Source of the DNA: Pseudoduganella rivuli
Lineage (GTDB): Bacteria; Pseudomonadota; Gammaproteobacteria; Burkholderiales; Burkholderiaceae_D
Assembly (NCBI RefSeq): GCF_009674485.1
Contig: NZ_WKJJ01000005.1
Location: 361,161 to 425,160, forward strand
Direction: 5' to 3'
DNA: 64,000 nt
Notes under the pieces: generated by a model
What the model was told of the DNA's origin: nothing
The model's database searches: none
The model's input: only the letters and a program-made list of their open reading frames with translations
Translations under genes and position numbers: made by a program
In this document: piece by piece, positions 1 to 8,049 of the stretch
Layout of the letters: every line of letters starts with the position of its first letter
Position numbering within the stretch: position 1 is the first letter of the stretch

Positions 1-1197
1 ATGGTCGCTGGTCTCGATCACCTGGCGGGGTTCATTGACTACCGGGACCTTGCGCGACGTCAGCGTGGCGGTGGTTTGCAGCGCCTTCAATGCATCGCTG
101 AGGACAATGTGGTCCAGCCCCGTGAAGCCCTTGCAGCCGGTGTCCAGGCTGGACAGCGGCACCTGGTGCAGCGTGGGCTTGCCATCTGAAATTTCCTGCC
201 AAAGGTATTTGCTGGCCACATAGCCCAGGCCATCCTTCTTGTTCGGGCCGGCGGGGTCGCTGCCATCGGTGCGCACCTGCATGGGCGCCAGGGTTTCCGC
301 CGCTTCCTCATCGATACGGCGGTTGAAGTCGCCCAGCAGCACGAAGCGGGGACTCTTCGCATCCACCGCTTCGATCCAGTCTTCCAGCGCGGGCACCTGG
401 CGGTTCAGCACGCGGCAGGCGGCATCGGCGTCGTCCAGCGTGCGCGCCGGGAACGGGCCGTTCGCTTTCAGATTGGCGCACGACGACTTCAAATGCACGT
501 TCATGAACGTCACGGGCTGGCCGTGGATGGTCAGTTCCAGCGCCAGTCCCGGGCGCACAGTGCGGAAATTGGCCGGGTTGGCGGGATCTTCGGCCACGGC
601 CAGTTCGGTGCGCGACGCGCACTGGCCGGGTTTTTGCGTGACGGCCTTGTTCCACGCAAAGGCCACGGTCTGGAATGCATTGTGCGGCGCGTAGCATACG
701 TCGAACGTGGCGGCGTGCACGCCCAGTACGTCGCGGATGACCTGGTCCGATTTGACTTCCTGGAACGCGATCACTTGCACGCCGTCTTTTTCAATCAGGC
801 TGGCAATGGTGGCGCGCAGGCCGGCCAGTTTTTTCTGGTAATTGGCCAGGGTCACCGTGTCGGCCGCATTCCTGCCCTTGTAGGCGTTGCATGGCGCGAT
901 TTGCATGGCTTGCCGGGCGCCGCCCGCGAACTGGTCGATGGCCGCTTCGCAGCGCCGCGCGGTGGCAATCGCTTCGGGCGATGGCGTGGTTTCGCCCTGT
1001 TTGCGGCGCGGGCGGGTGTCGCACCATTCGACGGCCGTGCACATGGCCAGGTGCGTGGTGAAATCGGCTTCCGTGCCGGCCCACGCCATGTTGAACGAAG
1101 CGACGCCCACCGGGACGGGCGGGGATACCTGGGCTACCGGAGTGGTGCAGCCGGCCGTGGCGGAGAGCAGGGCCAGCGCGGAGAGTCGGAATTTCAT
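1..1197 (-). CDS. Endonuclease/exonuclease/phosphatase family lipoprotein (C-terminus outside window)
   Basis: The reading frame is open from an ATG at 1197 to the left edge, giving 399 residues without a stop, so the C-terminus is missing. The N-terminus reads as a lipoprotein signal ending in a lipobox (SATAGC), so the protein is probably exported and lipid-anchored. EEP-superfamily landmarks are visible in order: FQEVKSD near residue 150 (metal-binding Glu), a FMNVHLKSSC segment, LLGDFNRR near 300 (catalytic Asp/Asn) and SDH at the very edge (catalytic Asp/His). These fit a metal-dependent phosphoesterase such as a secreted nuclease or phosphatase; the substrate cannot be told. Several Cys residues suggest disulfides in the periplasm. 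It stands alone, back to back with no partner. Confidence 0.8.
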   Translation of the reverse strand, partial: MKFRLSALALLSATAGCTTPVAQVSPPVPVGVASFNMAWAGTEADFTTHLAMCTAVEWCDTRPRRKQGETTPSPEAIATARRCEAAIDQFAGGARQAMQIAPCNAYKGRNAADTVTLANYQKKLAGLRATIASLIEKDGVQVIAFQEVKSDQVIRDVLGVHAATFDVCYAPHNAFQTVAFAWNKAVTQKPGQCASRTELAVAEDPANPANFRTVRPGLALELTIHGQPVTFMNVHLKSSCANLKANGPFPARTLDDADAACRVLNRQVPALEDWIEAVDAKSPRFVLLGDFNRRIDEEAAETLAPMQVRTDGSDPAGPNKKDGLGYVASKYLWQEISDGKPTLHQVPLSSLDTGCKGFTGLDHIVLSDALKALQTTATLTSRKVPVVNEPRQVIETSDH

Positions 1198-1271
1198 GGT
1201 TGAATTCAAAAGAGCGAAACAAGTGGGCGACGATATCACAGCGCTCACTTGTACGACAACATGGCTTTGTA

Positions 1272-2201
1272 TCAGCGTTGTGTCTGGGCTTTCCGGTTCA
1301 GCCGCTCCATGACGAAGTCCACGAACGCGCGCACGCGCAGCGACAAATGGCGTGCGTGCGGGTACAGCAGGATGAACGGACGCGACGTGCCGCCGTGCTG
1401 CGGCAACAGTTCCACCAGGTCGCCCCGTTGCAAATCCTGTTCGACGATGAAGCGGTATGTCTGCACCAGTCCCGCGCCCGCCCGCGCCCGCGTCGCGACG
1501 CCCAGCACGTCTTCCGTGCAACCGAGGCCGCCCGTGGTGGCGATGTCGACCTGTTCGCCGTTGCGCATGAAGGGCCACGGGATGTGCTTGCCCGTGCTGG
1601 GCAGTTCGAACTGGATGCATTCGTGGCGCGCCAGGTCGTCCAGCGATGTTGGGCGGCCGGCCCGTTTCAGGTAAGCGGGGGAGGCCACCAGCACCAGTTC
1701 CGCGTCTTCCAGCTTGCGCGCCACCAGGCTGGAATCCTGCGGCATGCGGCCCCGGATCGCCAGGTCGTAGCCTTCATCGGCGAAATCGATGTTGCGGTTG
1801 CTGATGTGGACGTCGACCGTCACTTCGGGAAACAGCGCGCGGAATTCGCCCAGCATCGGCAACAGGCGGTAATGCGCATACGGCGTGGGGGCGCTGATGC
1901 GCAAGGGGCCGGCCGGCATGGCCTGGCTGCCCGTGACTTGCCGTTCCGCTTCGGCCAGTTGCGACAGCGCTTGCCGGCACTGTTCGAAATACAGCCTGCC
2001 GCTGTCGGTCAGGCGGATTTGCCGCGTGGTGCGCACGAACAGGCGCACGCCCAGCCGCTGTTCCAGCCGCGCCACCGAGCGGCTGACGGCGGCCGGCGTC
2101 ACGCTGGCGGCGACAGCGGCGGCAGTAAAACCACCCAGTTCCGCCGCCAGGCAGAACAACTCGATGCTGCCCAATAGTACGTCGTCGAACTGGCGTTGCA
2201 T
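1272..2201 (-). CDS. LysR-family transcriptional regulator
   Basis: 309 residues, the normal LTTR length. The N-terminal winged helix-turn-helix is clear at about residues 10-70 (GGFTAAAVAASVTPAAVSRS, then LEQRLGVRLFVRTTR), followed by the LysR substrate-binding domain (PLRISAPTPYAHYRLLP, DLAIRG). The ATG at 2201 follows an AAGGAGAG ribosome binding site. It is divergent from an SDR/tautomerase pair starting at 2344, and the shared intergenic region holds an inverted repeat typical of LysR boxes. I infer that it controls that pair and itself. The inducer is unknown. Confidence 0.9.
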   Translation of the reverse strand: MQRQFDDVLLGSIELFCLAAELGGFTAAAVAASVTPAAVSRSVARLEQRLGVRLFVRTTRQIRLTDSGRLYFEQCRQALSQLAEAERQVTGSQAMPAGPLRISAPTPYAHYRLLPMLGEFRALFPEVTVDVHISNRNIDFADEGYDLAIRGRMPQDSSLVARKLEDAELVLVASPAYLKRAGRPTSLDDLARHECIQFELPSTGKHIPWPFMRNGEQVDIATTGGLGCTEDVLGVATRARAGAGLVQTYRFIVEQDLQRGDLVELLPQHGGTSRPFILLYPHARHLSLRVRAFVDFVMERLNRKAQTQR

Positions 2202-2219
2202 GGGCTCTCCTTGCCGGTT

Positions 2220-2243
2220 AATTGATTACATCATGTATCAATT
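2220..2243. promoter_or_regulatory. Inverted repeat, candidate LysR box
   Basis: AATTGAT at 2220-2226 and ATCAATT at 2237-2243 form perfect 7-bp arms around a 10-nt spacer, inside the 142-bp region between the divergent lysR-type gene and the SDR gene. The ATTGAT/ATCAAT form and the spacing agree with a T-N11-A LysR site. Function is inferred. Confidence 0.5.
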
Positions 2244-2343
2244 ATCTTGTTATGACGGCTGTTTATCAACTCCAAGCGCATAGATATAGTGGCTTCCATG
2301 GCGGCGCAACGGCCGCCCTCACTGAAACTCACTGGAGAAAACA

Positions 2344-3087
2344 ATGAATGCGAACCCTAAAACCGTGATCGTCACCGGCGCCTCGAGCGGCATCGGCTTT
2401 GCCATTGCCAAGGCTTACCTGGAGCGCGGCGACAACGTGGTGGGCAATGCCCGCACCATGGAGCGCTTGCAGGCGGCGGCCGACAAGCTGGGCCATCCGG
2501 CCCGCTTCGTGCCGGTGGCCGGCGACATCGCCCAGCCGGCCACCGCGCAGGCATTGCTGGAGCGCGCGGTCCAGGCGTTCGGCAAGGTCGATATCCTGAT
2601 CAACAATGCGGGCATTTTCCTGGCCAAGCCGATCGCCGATTACACGGAAGACGACGTGGAAGCCATGGTCGGCACCAACCTGAAGGGCGTGTTCTATCCA
2701 TCGCAGGCGGTGGCCGCGCACATGGCGGCGAACAAGTCCGGCCATATCGTCAACATCACGGCCAGCATCGCCATGCAGCCGACCGCGAAAGTACCGGCGC
2801 TGTTGCCGGTGCTGATCAAGGGCGGCCTGAATCACGCGACGCGCGCGCTGGCGCTGGAACTGGCGCCGTCCAACGTGAAGGTCAACGCGGTGGCGCCGGG
2901 CATTATCGAAACGCCGATGCACGGCAAGGATGAGGGGACACGCAACTTCCTCAAGGGCCTGAACCCGTCACACACGATCGGCAGCACGCAAGACGTGGTG
3001 GACGCCGTGCTGTACCTGACGGATTCGAACTTCACCAGCGGCGCCGTGCTGAACGTGGACGACGGCGCGGCCAGCGGCACCTGGTAA
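2344..3087 (+). CDS. SDR-family oxidoreductase with altered active site
   Basis: 247 residues, a classical SDR length. The cofactor-binding motif VTGASSGIGFA (residues 11-21) and the INNAGIF motif (about 87-93) are intact, as is PGIIETPM after the active site. The YxxxK catalytic motif is not: Lys159 is present, but the residue four before it is Pro155, and there is no Tyr nearby (segment VPALLPVLIKGG). A Ser (Ser141) remains at the expected catalytic-serine position. The gene lies 24 nt upstream of a tautomerase gene and is divergent from a LysR regulator. It probably binds NAD(P)H, but its chemistry is uncertain; it may be a non-classical reductase or a cofactor-binding protein. Confidence 0.85.
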   Translation: MNANPKTVIVTGASSGIGFAIAKAYLERGDNVVGNARTMERLQAAADKLGHPARFVPVAGDIAQPATAQALLERAVQAFGKVDILINNAGIFLAKPIADYTEDDVEAMVGTNLKGVFYPSQAVAAHMAANKSGHIVNITASIAMQPTAKVPALLPVLIKGGLNHATRALALELAPSNVKVNAVAPGIIETPMHGKDEGTRNFLKGLNPSHTIGSTQDVVDAVLYLTDSNFTSGAVLNVDDGAASGTW

Positions 3088-3111
3088 CCCATCACATTGA
3101 GGAGAATGGCC

Positions 3112-3333
3112 ATGCCATACGTGAATATCCGGGTCACCAACGAAGGCGTCAGCCAAGCGCAAAAGCTGGAACTGATCGAGGGCGTTACCGACTTGCTGCA
3201 ACGCGTGCTGAATAAAAATCCCGCCACCACGTTCGTCATCATCGATGAAGTGGAAATGGATAACTGGGGCGTGAACCGGCAAAACGTGACGACGTTGCGC
3301 CAGCGGGAAGCCGCCGCCCGCGACGCAACGTAA
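3112..3333 (+). CDS. 4-oxalocrotonate tautomerase-family protein
   Basis: 73 residues from the ATG at 3112. This start is chosen because it puts Pro directly after Met (MPYVNIRVTNEGV), the catalytic N-terminal proline of the tautomerase superfamily, and because the TGAGGAGA ribosome binding site lies at good distance; the TTG at 3097 and ATG at 3106 are too close to it. The size and the beta-alpha-beta pattern fit a small 4-OT-like subunit that would form oligomers. It probably forms an operon with the SDR gene upstream. The substrate is unknown. Confidence 0.85.
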   Translation: MPYVNIRVTNEGVSQAQKLELIEGVTDLLQRVLNKNPATTFVIIDEVEMDNWGVNRQNVTTLRQREAAARDAT

Positions 3334-3346
3334 TTAAGTCAGCTTT

Positions 3347-4333
3347 TTAGTCGAGCAGCACCACGCGGTCGCCAGGCCCCGCCTGGCAACCTTCCGCGAT
3401 GGGTTCCCAGCCATGGCGCACGACGATTTGCCGTTCGTTGTGGCATATTTCCACCCGGTCGCTGCCGGGCACCCGTTGCCGCATCAGGGTTTCCAGCGAC
3501 GCGGGCAGGCTGACGCGCAATTGCAGCGCGTCGCGGTCTTCGCGCGGGTGGTCATCGACGTGCAGCAGGGGCACGAACGTGGGGAGCCACATCAGCAGGC
3601 GCGAGCCGACCGGCACCGGTTCCGGCGCATAGCGGTTCTCGCGCAGCCAGTCCTGGGCGCGGGCGCGCAAATCGGGGCCGTCCGGCAGGCCGGACCAGGC
3701 CACGGCCAGCATTTCCGCCACCCATTGATTGCAATTCTGGTATTGTAGGCTGTAGGCGTACGCATTGGCGCTGTATTGTTCCGCCACCAGGTTCAGCACG
3801 CGGGGACGGTCCATCAACGCGGGGCGCAACGCATCGGCCGCCGCCAGCGGCAGGCGCAGCGCCGAGATATAGCCGAGCGCCGGGTTGTCCGTGCCCATCG
3901 TGAAGCCCGCCACGCCCTGGTCGAAGATGCGGGGCTTGCCTTCGTCGCACGCGTAATACAACTGGCGCGCCGACCACGTGCCGGACGTGGCGCGCCAGGC
4001 CAGCGCCGCGTGCGAATAGCGGATGCCGAAGCGGGACAGGTCCAGGCCGGACCGGCTGATCAGCGCGATATCGCTGTCGCCGGCGGATAATTCCTGCCGC
4101 ACGATGGCGGCAAAGCGCAGCAAACGGCTTTCTTCGGCCACCGTCAGCGACGGGTCCTTGTCGCAAAAGCGGGGCAGGCCGGCATTGGCGGAACTGGCAA
4201 AATTCGGCATCGCCTGGGCGGTGCCGGCCAGCAGGCTGGAGATCAGCCCGGCAGCCAGCACGGCGCCCGGCAACGCCGTCACAACCTTGTTCCCGCCAAA
4301 GCAGCGCGCCGCGCTGCGCCGCAATGCGGTCAC
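3347..4333 (-). CDS. DUF2145 family exported protein
   Basis: 328 residues. A hydrophobic signal peptide (VLAAGLISSLLAGTAQA) precedes a mature part with features I recall for the DUF2145 family: RFAAIVRQEL, LISRSGLDLSRFGIRYSHAA, RQLYYACDEG, PRIFDQGVAGF and a NCNQWVAEML segment whose Cys, Asn and preceding His-containing motif resemble a papain-like fold. It is translationally coupled to the upstream gene: its GTG at 4333 overlaps that gene's stop (GTGA). An internal GTG 17 codons later would give a shorter, more typical signal peptide, so the start is not certain. The function is unknown. Confidence 0.75.
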   Translation of the reverse strand: MTALRRSAARCFGGNKVVTALPGAVLAAGLISSLLAGTAQAMPNFASSANAGLPRFCDKDPSLTVAEESRLLRFAAIVRQELSAGDSDIALISRSGLDLSRFGIRYSHAALAWRATSGTWSARQLYYACDEGKPRIFDQGVAGFTMGTDNPALGYISALRLPLAAADALRPALMDRPRVLNLVAEQYSANAYAYSLQYQNCNQWVAEMLAVAWSGLPDGPDLRARAQDWLRENRYAPEPVPVGSRLLMWLPTFVPLLHVDDHPREDRDALQLRVSLPASLETLMRQRVPGSDRVEICHNERQIVVRHGWEPIAEGCQAGPGDRVVLLD

Positions 4334-4779
4334 AGCGTCACTTTACGGGATGCCAGTTCGCCATACACTTCGTCGGCAATCGCCAGGAAGAATGCTTCGC
4401 GCGTATCGGCGCGGGCGAATTCCACGCCGAACTCCAGGTTTTTCGCATACACGGCGTCGCCCTTGGCCAACTGCGCCTGGTTCAGGGTTTTTTCCGGCAG
4501 GGTCAGGACAAAGCTGCCGTTATCCGCTTGCAGGGTCACGCGGGTCATGCCTTTGCGGTCGGGCGCCTGGGCGATATCGATGACGTGGTAGGCGCCGTCG
4601 GCCACCTTGTTCTTGCCGCCGGACGAGGAATTGCTGGAAGCGCCGATCGAATCGGATACGCTGCCGCTGGAGGCGGAACCTGCGCTAGAGGCGGACGACG
4701 TGCTGTCGGCGCTGGCGTTGAAGGCGAAGGCCAGCGCGCCGGCGGCGCACAACAGGCGCAGGGAAGAAAGTTTGGTCAT
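4330..4779 (-). CDS. Hypothetical secreted protein with Ser-rich linker
   Basis: 149 residues from the ATG at 4779, preferred over the in-frame start at 4797 because an AAGGAAA ribosome binding site precedes it. It has a signal peptide (LCAAGALAFAFNASA), then a Ser/Gly-rich stretch of about 35 residues, then a compact C-terminal domain of about 100 residues with alternating beta-strand pattern (MTRVTLQADNGSFVLTLPEK). I do not recognise the domain. It overlaps the DUF2145 gene by 4 nt and is probably co-transcribed, which suggests a shared periplasmic role. Confidence 0.7.
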   Translation of the reverse strand: MTKLSSLRLLCAAGALAFAFNASADSTSSASSAGSASSGSVSDSIGASSNSSSGGKNKVADGAYHVIDIAQAPDRKGMTRVTLQADNGSFVLTLPEKTLNQAQLAKGDAVYAKNLEFGVEFARADTREAFFLAIADEVYGELASRKVTL

Positions 4780-4880
4780 GTCGGTTTCCTTAATCAACTA
4801 ATGATGAGCCTGATCATATCCTATGGCGGCAAAGTATTGTATGCCTGCAATTCTTGCCGTGGTGGGCAAGCCGCATTCTC

Positions 4881-4897
4881 CATACCCGGCGGGTATG
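4881..4897. promoter_or_regulatory. Perfect 8-1-8 palindrome upstream of transporter operon
   Basis: CATACCCG G CGGGTATG is a perfect inverted repeat in the 233-bp region between the hypothetical gene at 4779 and the AAHS transporter at 5013. It is a plausible operator. No regulator gene is adjacent to the transporter operon, so the binding protein would be encoded elsewhere. Confidence 0.35.
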
Positions 4898-5012
4898 AAA
4901 TCCCTACCAAATCAGTGTTGGACTGGGTGACTCGAGGTATCTATTCTGCAAATGCCTTGCAAGCACCCGTACAACATCAAGCAATACGAAAACATCAAGG
5001 GAGACACCTGCC

Positions 5013-6365
5013 ATGCGCAGTATCGACGTACACAAACTTTCCGATGGCGCGGCGTTTGGCCGCTTCCATGCCGGCGTCCTGTTCTGGTGCGCCATCATCA
5101 TCATTTGCGACGGCTACGACCTGGCTGTCGCCGGCATTGCGCTGCCGTCCATCATGAAGGAAATGGGCGTCACGCCCCAGAGCGCCGGTTTCATGGTCAG
5201 TTCCGCGCTGTTCGGCATGATGTTCGGCGCGATTTTCCTCGGCACCATCGCCGATAAAATCGGCCGCCGGAAGGCCATCGCCATCTGTGTCGCGCTGTTT
5301 TCCATCTTTACCGCCGCGGCGGGCATGACCAGCGATCCCGTGATGTTTAGCGTGATGCGCTTCCTGGCGGGCCTGGGCATCGGCGGCGTGATGCCGAACG
5401 TGGTGGCGCAAATGACGGAATATTCGCCCAAGAAAATCCGCGCCACCATGGTGACCCTGATGTTTTCCGGTTATGCGGTGGGCGGCATGCTGGCCGCGCT
5501 GCTGGGCAAGGGCATGCTGGAAGCGTATGGCTGGTCGTCCGTGTTCCTGGCCGCCGGTGTGCCAGTCCTGCTGATTCCCTTTATTTTGAAATCCATGCCG
5601 GAATCGATGCCATTCCTGATCCGCGCGGGCCGCTTCGACGAGTTAAAAGCCATCGTGGCCCGCATGGAGCCGTCGTATGCGGCCGGCGCCCAGGACCGAT
5701 TTGTCGTGCCGTCGCCGGACCGCGTGGCCGGCGCCACCATCGGCAAACTGTTCCAGGATGGACGCGGTTTTTCCACCGTGATGTTCTGGGTCGCCTTTTT
5801 CATGTGCCTGTTCATGGTGTATGCGCTCAGTTCGTGGCTGGCCAAGCTGATGGCCGGCGCCGGTTACAGCCTGGGTTCCGCATTGACGTTCGTGCTGGTG
5901 CTGAACTTCGGCGCGATGATCGGCGCCGTGGGCGGCGGCTGGCTGGCGGACCGCTTCCACATCAAATATGTGCTGGTCGGAATGTATGCGCTCGCGGCCG
6001 TGTCGATCACCTTGCTGGGCTTTAAGGTGCCGACGCCGGTGTTGTTCGTGCTGGTTGGTTTCGCCGGCGCATCGACGATCGGTACGCAAATCGTCACCTA
6101 TGCCTATGCGGGCCAGTTCTACCCGATGGCGATCCGCGCCACGGGCATCGGCTGGGCGTCCGGCGTGGGCCGCAGCGGCGCCATCCTCGCGCCCATCGTG
6201 ATCGGCACCCTGGTGGGCATGGCGCTGCCGCTGGAACAGAACTTCATGGCGATGGCCATCCCCGCTGTCATTGCCACGGTGGCGGTGTCCATGATCCGCC
6301 ACGGCCGCTCGGCATCGCTGGCCGCGTTGGCGCCAGTCCACGCCGACGCGGCCGAAGCCGTGTAA
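5013..6365 (+). CDS. MFS transporter, aromatic acid:H+ symporter (AAHS) family
   Basis: 450 residues, about 12 predicted membrane segments. The DGYD motif at residues 33-36 in TM1 is the hallmark of the AAHS family (PcaK/BenK type), and the loop 2-3 motif GTIADKIGRRKA is intact. The ATG follows an AAGGGAG ribosome binding site. It is followed by a porin gene 34 nt downstream and an sCache protein gene overlapping that porin, so the operon supplies outer- and inner-membrane uptake for an aromatic acid or related carboxylate. The substrate cannot be deduced: no catabolic gene is attached. Confidence 0.88.
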   Translation: MRSIDVHKLSDGAAFGRFHAGVLFWCAIIIICDGYDLAVAGIALPSIMKEMGVTPQSAGFMVSSALFGMMFGAIFLGTIADKIGRRKAIAICVALFSIFTAAAGMTSDPVMFSVMRFLAGLGIGGVMPNVVAQMTEYSPKKIRATMVTLMFSGYAVGGMLAALLGKGMLEAYGWSSVFLAAGVPVLLIPFILKSMPESMPFLIRAGRFDELKAIVARMEPSYAAGAQDRFVVPSPDRVAGATIGKLFQDGRGFSTVMFWVAFFMCLFMVYALSSWLAKLMAGAGYSLGSALTFVLVLNFGAMIGAVGGGWLADRFHIKYVLVGMYALAAVSITLLGFKVPTPVLFVLVGFAGASTIGTQIVTYAYAGQFYPMAIRATGIGWASGVGRSGAILAPIVIGTLVGMALPLEQNFMAMAIPAVIATVAVSMIRHGRSASLAALAPVHADAAEAV

Positions 6366-6399
6366 TTCCCCACTCTACTTAAAACAACCCGGAGACAAT

Positions 6400-7509
6400 A
6401 TGAAACAGACAGTATCGGGCGCCGTCGCGGCGGCCCTGGGCGCGTGCGCCCTGACCATGGCAGGCGCGGCGTTCGCCCAAAGCAATGTGGCCATTTACGG
6501 CATCCTGGACAGCGGCATCGTCTACACCAACCACGCCAACGCGGCGGGCGACTCGGTGCTGAAAGTGCCGGGACTGACGGGCAGCGTGCCGTCCCGCATC
6601 GGCTTCCGTGGCACGGAAGACCTGGGCAACGGCCTGCAAGCCGTGTTCGTGCTGGAAAACGGCGTGTCGGTCGATACCGGCACCGTGGGGCAGGGCGGGC
6701 GCCTGTTCGGCCGCCAGGCGTATGTCGGCCTGAAAAACGCGTATGGGACGCTGATGCTGGGCCGCCAAGTCAACATGACCTTCCTCGCCGCCGTGAAATC
6801 CGACGTGCTGGGACCGAATTTGTTCTCGATGTCGAGCATCGACCTGTATATCCCGAACGCCCGCAGCGACAACGCCATCGGTTACCTCGGCACGTTCAAC
6901 GACTTCACGGTGGGCGCGACGTACAGCGTGGGCCGCGACACTTCCACGGCGGGCGGTCCGGCCGGCACCGCCTGTGCCGGCGAAGTGGCGGGCAATAGCA
7001 AGGCGTGCCGCCAGGCCACGGCTTTGCTGGGCTATGACAACAAGGCATATGGCGTCACCGCGTCCTACGACATCATGTATGGCAACGCGGGCGCGGCGGC
7101 GGGCCTGACCACCAGTGACAGTTACGACCGCCGCGCCACGTTGAACGGTTATGCGATGGCGGGCCCGCTGCGCGTGGGGGCGGGCCTGATGGCGCGCAAG
7201 AAGGTCGCGGCCACCCGCGCCAGCGACCTGGAATCGAACTTGTGGTACATCGGCGCCAGCTATCCGTTGACACCGATGCTGCAACTCGATGGCCAGGTGG
7301 CGCGCCATGACGTGAAAGACAGCGGCAACGATTCCACGTTGTCCGTGCTGCGCCTGACGTACAGCCTGTCGAAACGCACGGCCGTGTACAGTTCCATCGG
7401 CCATATGCGCAACAATGGTATTGCGGCGATTGCGCTGGACGCGGGCGGCACGGTGGGTGTGGGCCAGAACCAGTCCGGCTTATCGGCGGGAGTGCGCCAT
7501 GCGTTTTAA
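6400..7509 (+). CDS. Gram-negative porin (OmpC-like, betaproteobacterial type)
   Basis: 369 residues with a signal peptide ending AGAAFAQ and a mature N-terminus SNVAIYGILDSGIVYT, typical for trimeric betaproteobacterial porins. It shows the SRIGFRGTEDLGNGLQAVF strand pair, a GRQAYVGL motif, and ends in Phe (GVRHAF), the outer-membrane assembly signal. It sits between an aromatic acid transporter and an sCache protein gene whose start codon lies inside its last codons. It is probably a diffusion channel for the same substrate. Confidence 0.92.
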   Translation: MKQTVSGAVAAALGACALTMAGAAFAQSNVAIYGILDSGIVYTNHANAAGDSVLKVPGLTGSVPSRIGFRGTEDLGNGLQAVFVLENGVSVDTGTVGQGGRLFGRQAYVGLKNAYGTLMLGRQVNMTFLAAVKSDVLGPNLFSMSSIDLYIPNARSDNAIGYLGTFNDFTVGATYSVGRDTSTAGGPAGTACAGEVAGNSKACRQATALLGYDNKAYGVTASYDIMYGNAGAAAGLTTSDSYDRRATLNGYAMAGPLRVGAGLMARKKVAATRASDLESNLWYIGASYPLTPMLQLDGQVARHDVKDSGNDSTLSVLRLTYSLSKRTAVYSSIGHMRNNGIAAIALDAGGTVGVGQNQSGLSAGVRHAF

Positions 7510-7960
7510 ATTCATGGCGGTGGCTGCGCTGATGGCCTGTTCCGGAGCGGCGCTTGCCCAGGGCGCCGGCCGTGCCAGCGCCGATGAAGCGGTGGCGCTG
7601 GTGAAAAAAGCCGTGGCGCATGCCCGCGGCAAGGGCGTGGAACAGGCGTGCCGCGATTTCGCCGATCCGCAGGGCGGCTTTATCCAGGGCGAGCTGTATG
7701 TGTTCGTACAGGATATGAACGCAAGAATGGTGTGCCATGGCGCCAATAAACGCATGAACGGCAAGAACTTGTCGCAACTGAAGGATGCCAACGGCAAGTT
7801 CTTTTCGCGCGATATGGCGGCGCTGGCCAAGTCCAGGGGATCGGGCTGGGTCGATTACCAGTGGATCAATCCCGCCACGCAGGCGCTGGAGCCGAAAACG
7901 TCGTACATCGAAAAAATCGATGACGGGACGTGGCTGGGCGTGGGCATCTACCGCAAATAG
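7499..7960 (+). CDS. Secreted stand-alone sCache-domain protein
   Basis: 153 residues from the ATG at 7499, which overlaps the last codons of the porin gene. A signal peptide (FMAVAALMACSGAALAQ) is followed by one single-Cache-like domain: an N-terminal helix (DEAVALVKKAVAHAR), GELYVFVQDMNARMVCHG, GKNLSQLKDANGKFF and a C-terminal YIEKIDD...GVGIYRK. Cache domains normally sense small molecules outside the cell as part of chemoreceptors or kinases; here there is no membrane or signalling part. A paralog lies at 62045-62506. I infer a periplasmic ligand-binding protein serving the transporter/porin operon; whether it signals is unknown. Confidence 0.8.
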   Translation: MRFKFMAVAALMACSGAALAQGAGRASADEAVALVKKAVAHARGKGVEQACRDFADPQGGFIQGELYVFVQDMNARMVCHGANKRMNGKNLSQLKDANGKFFSRDMAALAKSRGSGWVDYQWINPATQALEPKTSYIEKIDDGTWLGVGIYRK

Positions 7961-7999
7961 ACGATGCCCCGCCGGGCGCAAACACGCTACAATCCGCGG

Positions 8000-8024
8000 C
8001 GCCCCGGACCTGGAATCCGGGGCG
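8000..8024. terminator. GC-rich hairpin between sCache and pentapeptide genes
   Basis: CGCCCCGG at 8000-8007 pairs with CCGGGGCG at 8017-8024 around a 9-nt loop. There is no following T-run, so termination would be weak. A TACAAT at 7988-7993 just upstream could be the -10 of a promoter for the pentapeptide gene, which would place the hairpin in its 5' leader. Confidence 0.35.
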
Positions 8025-8049
8025 TCCGCAGATAAAGGATACCCGGCCA

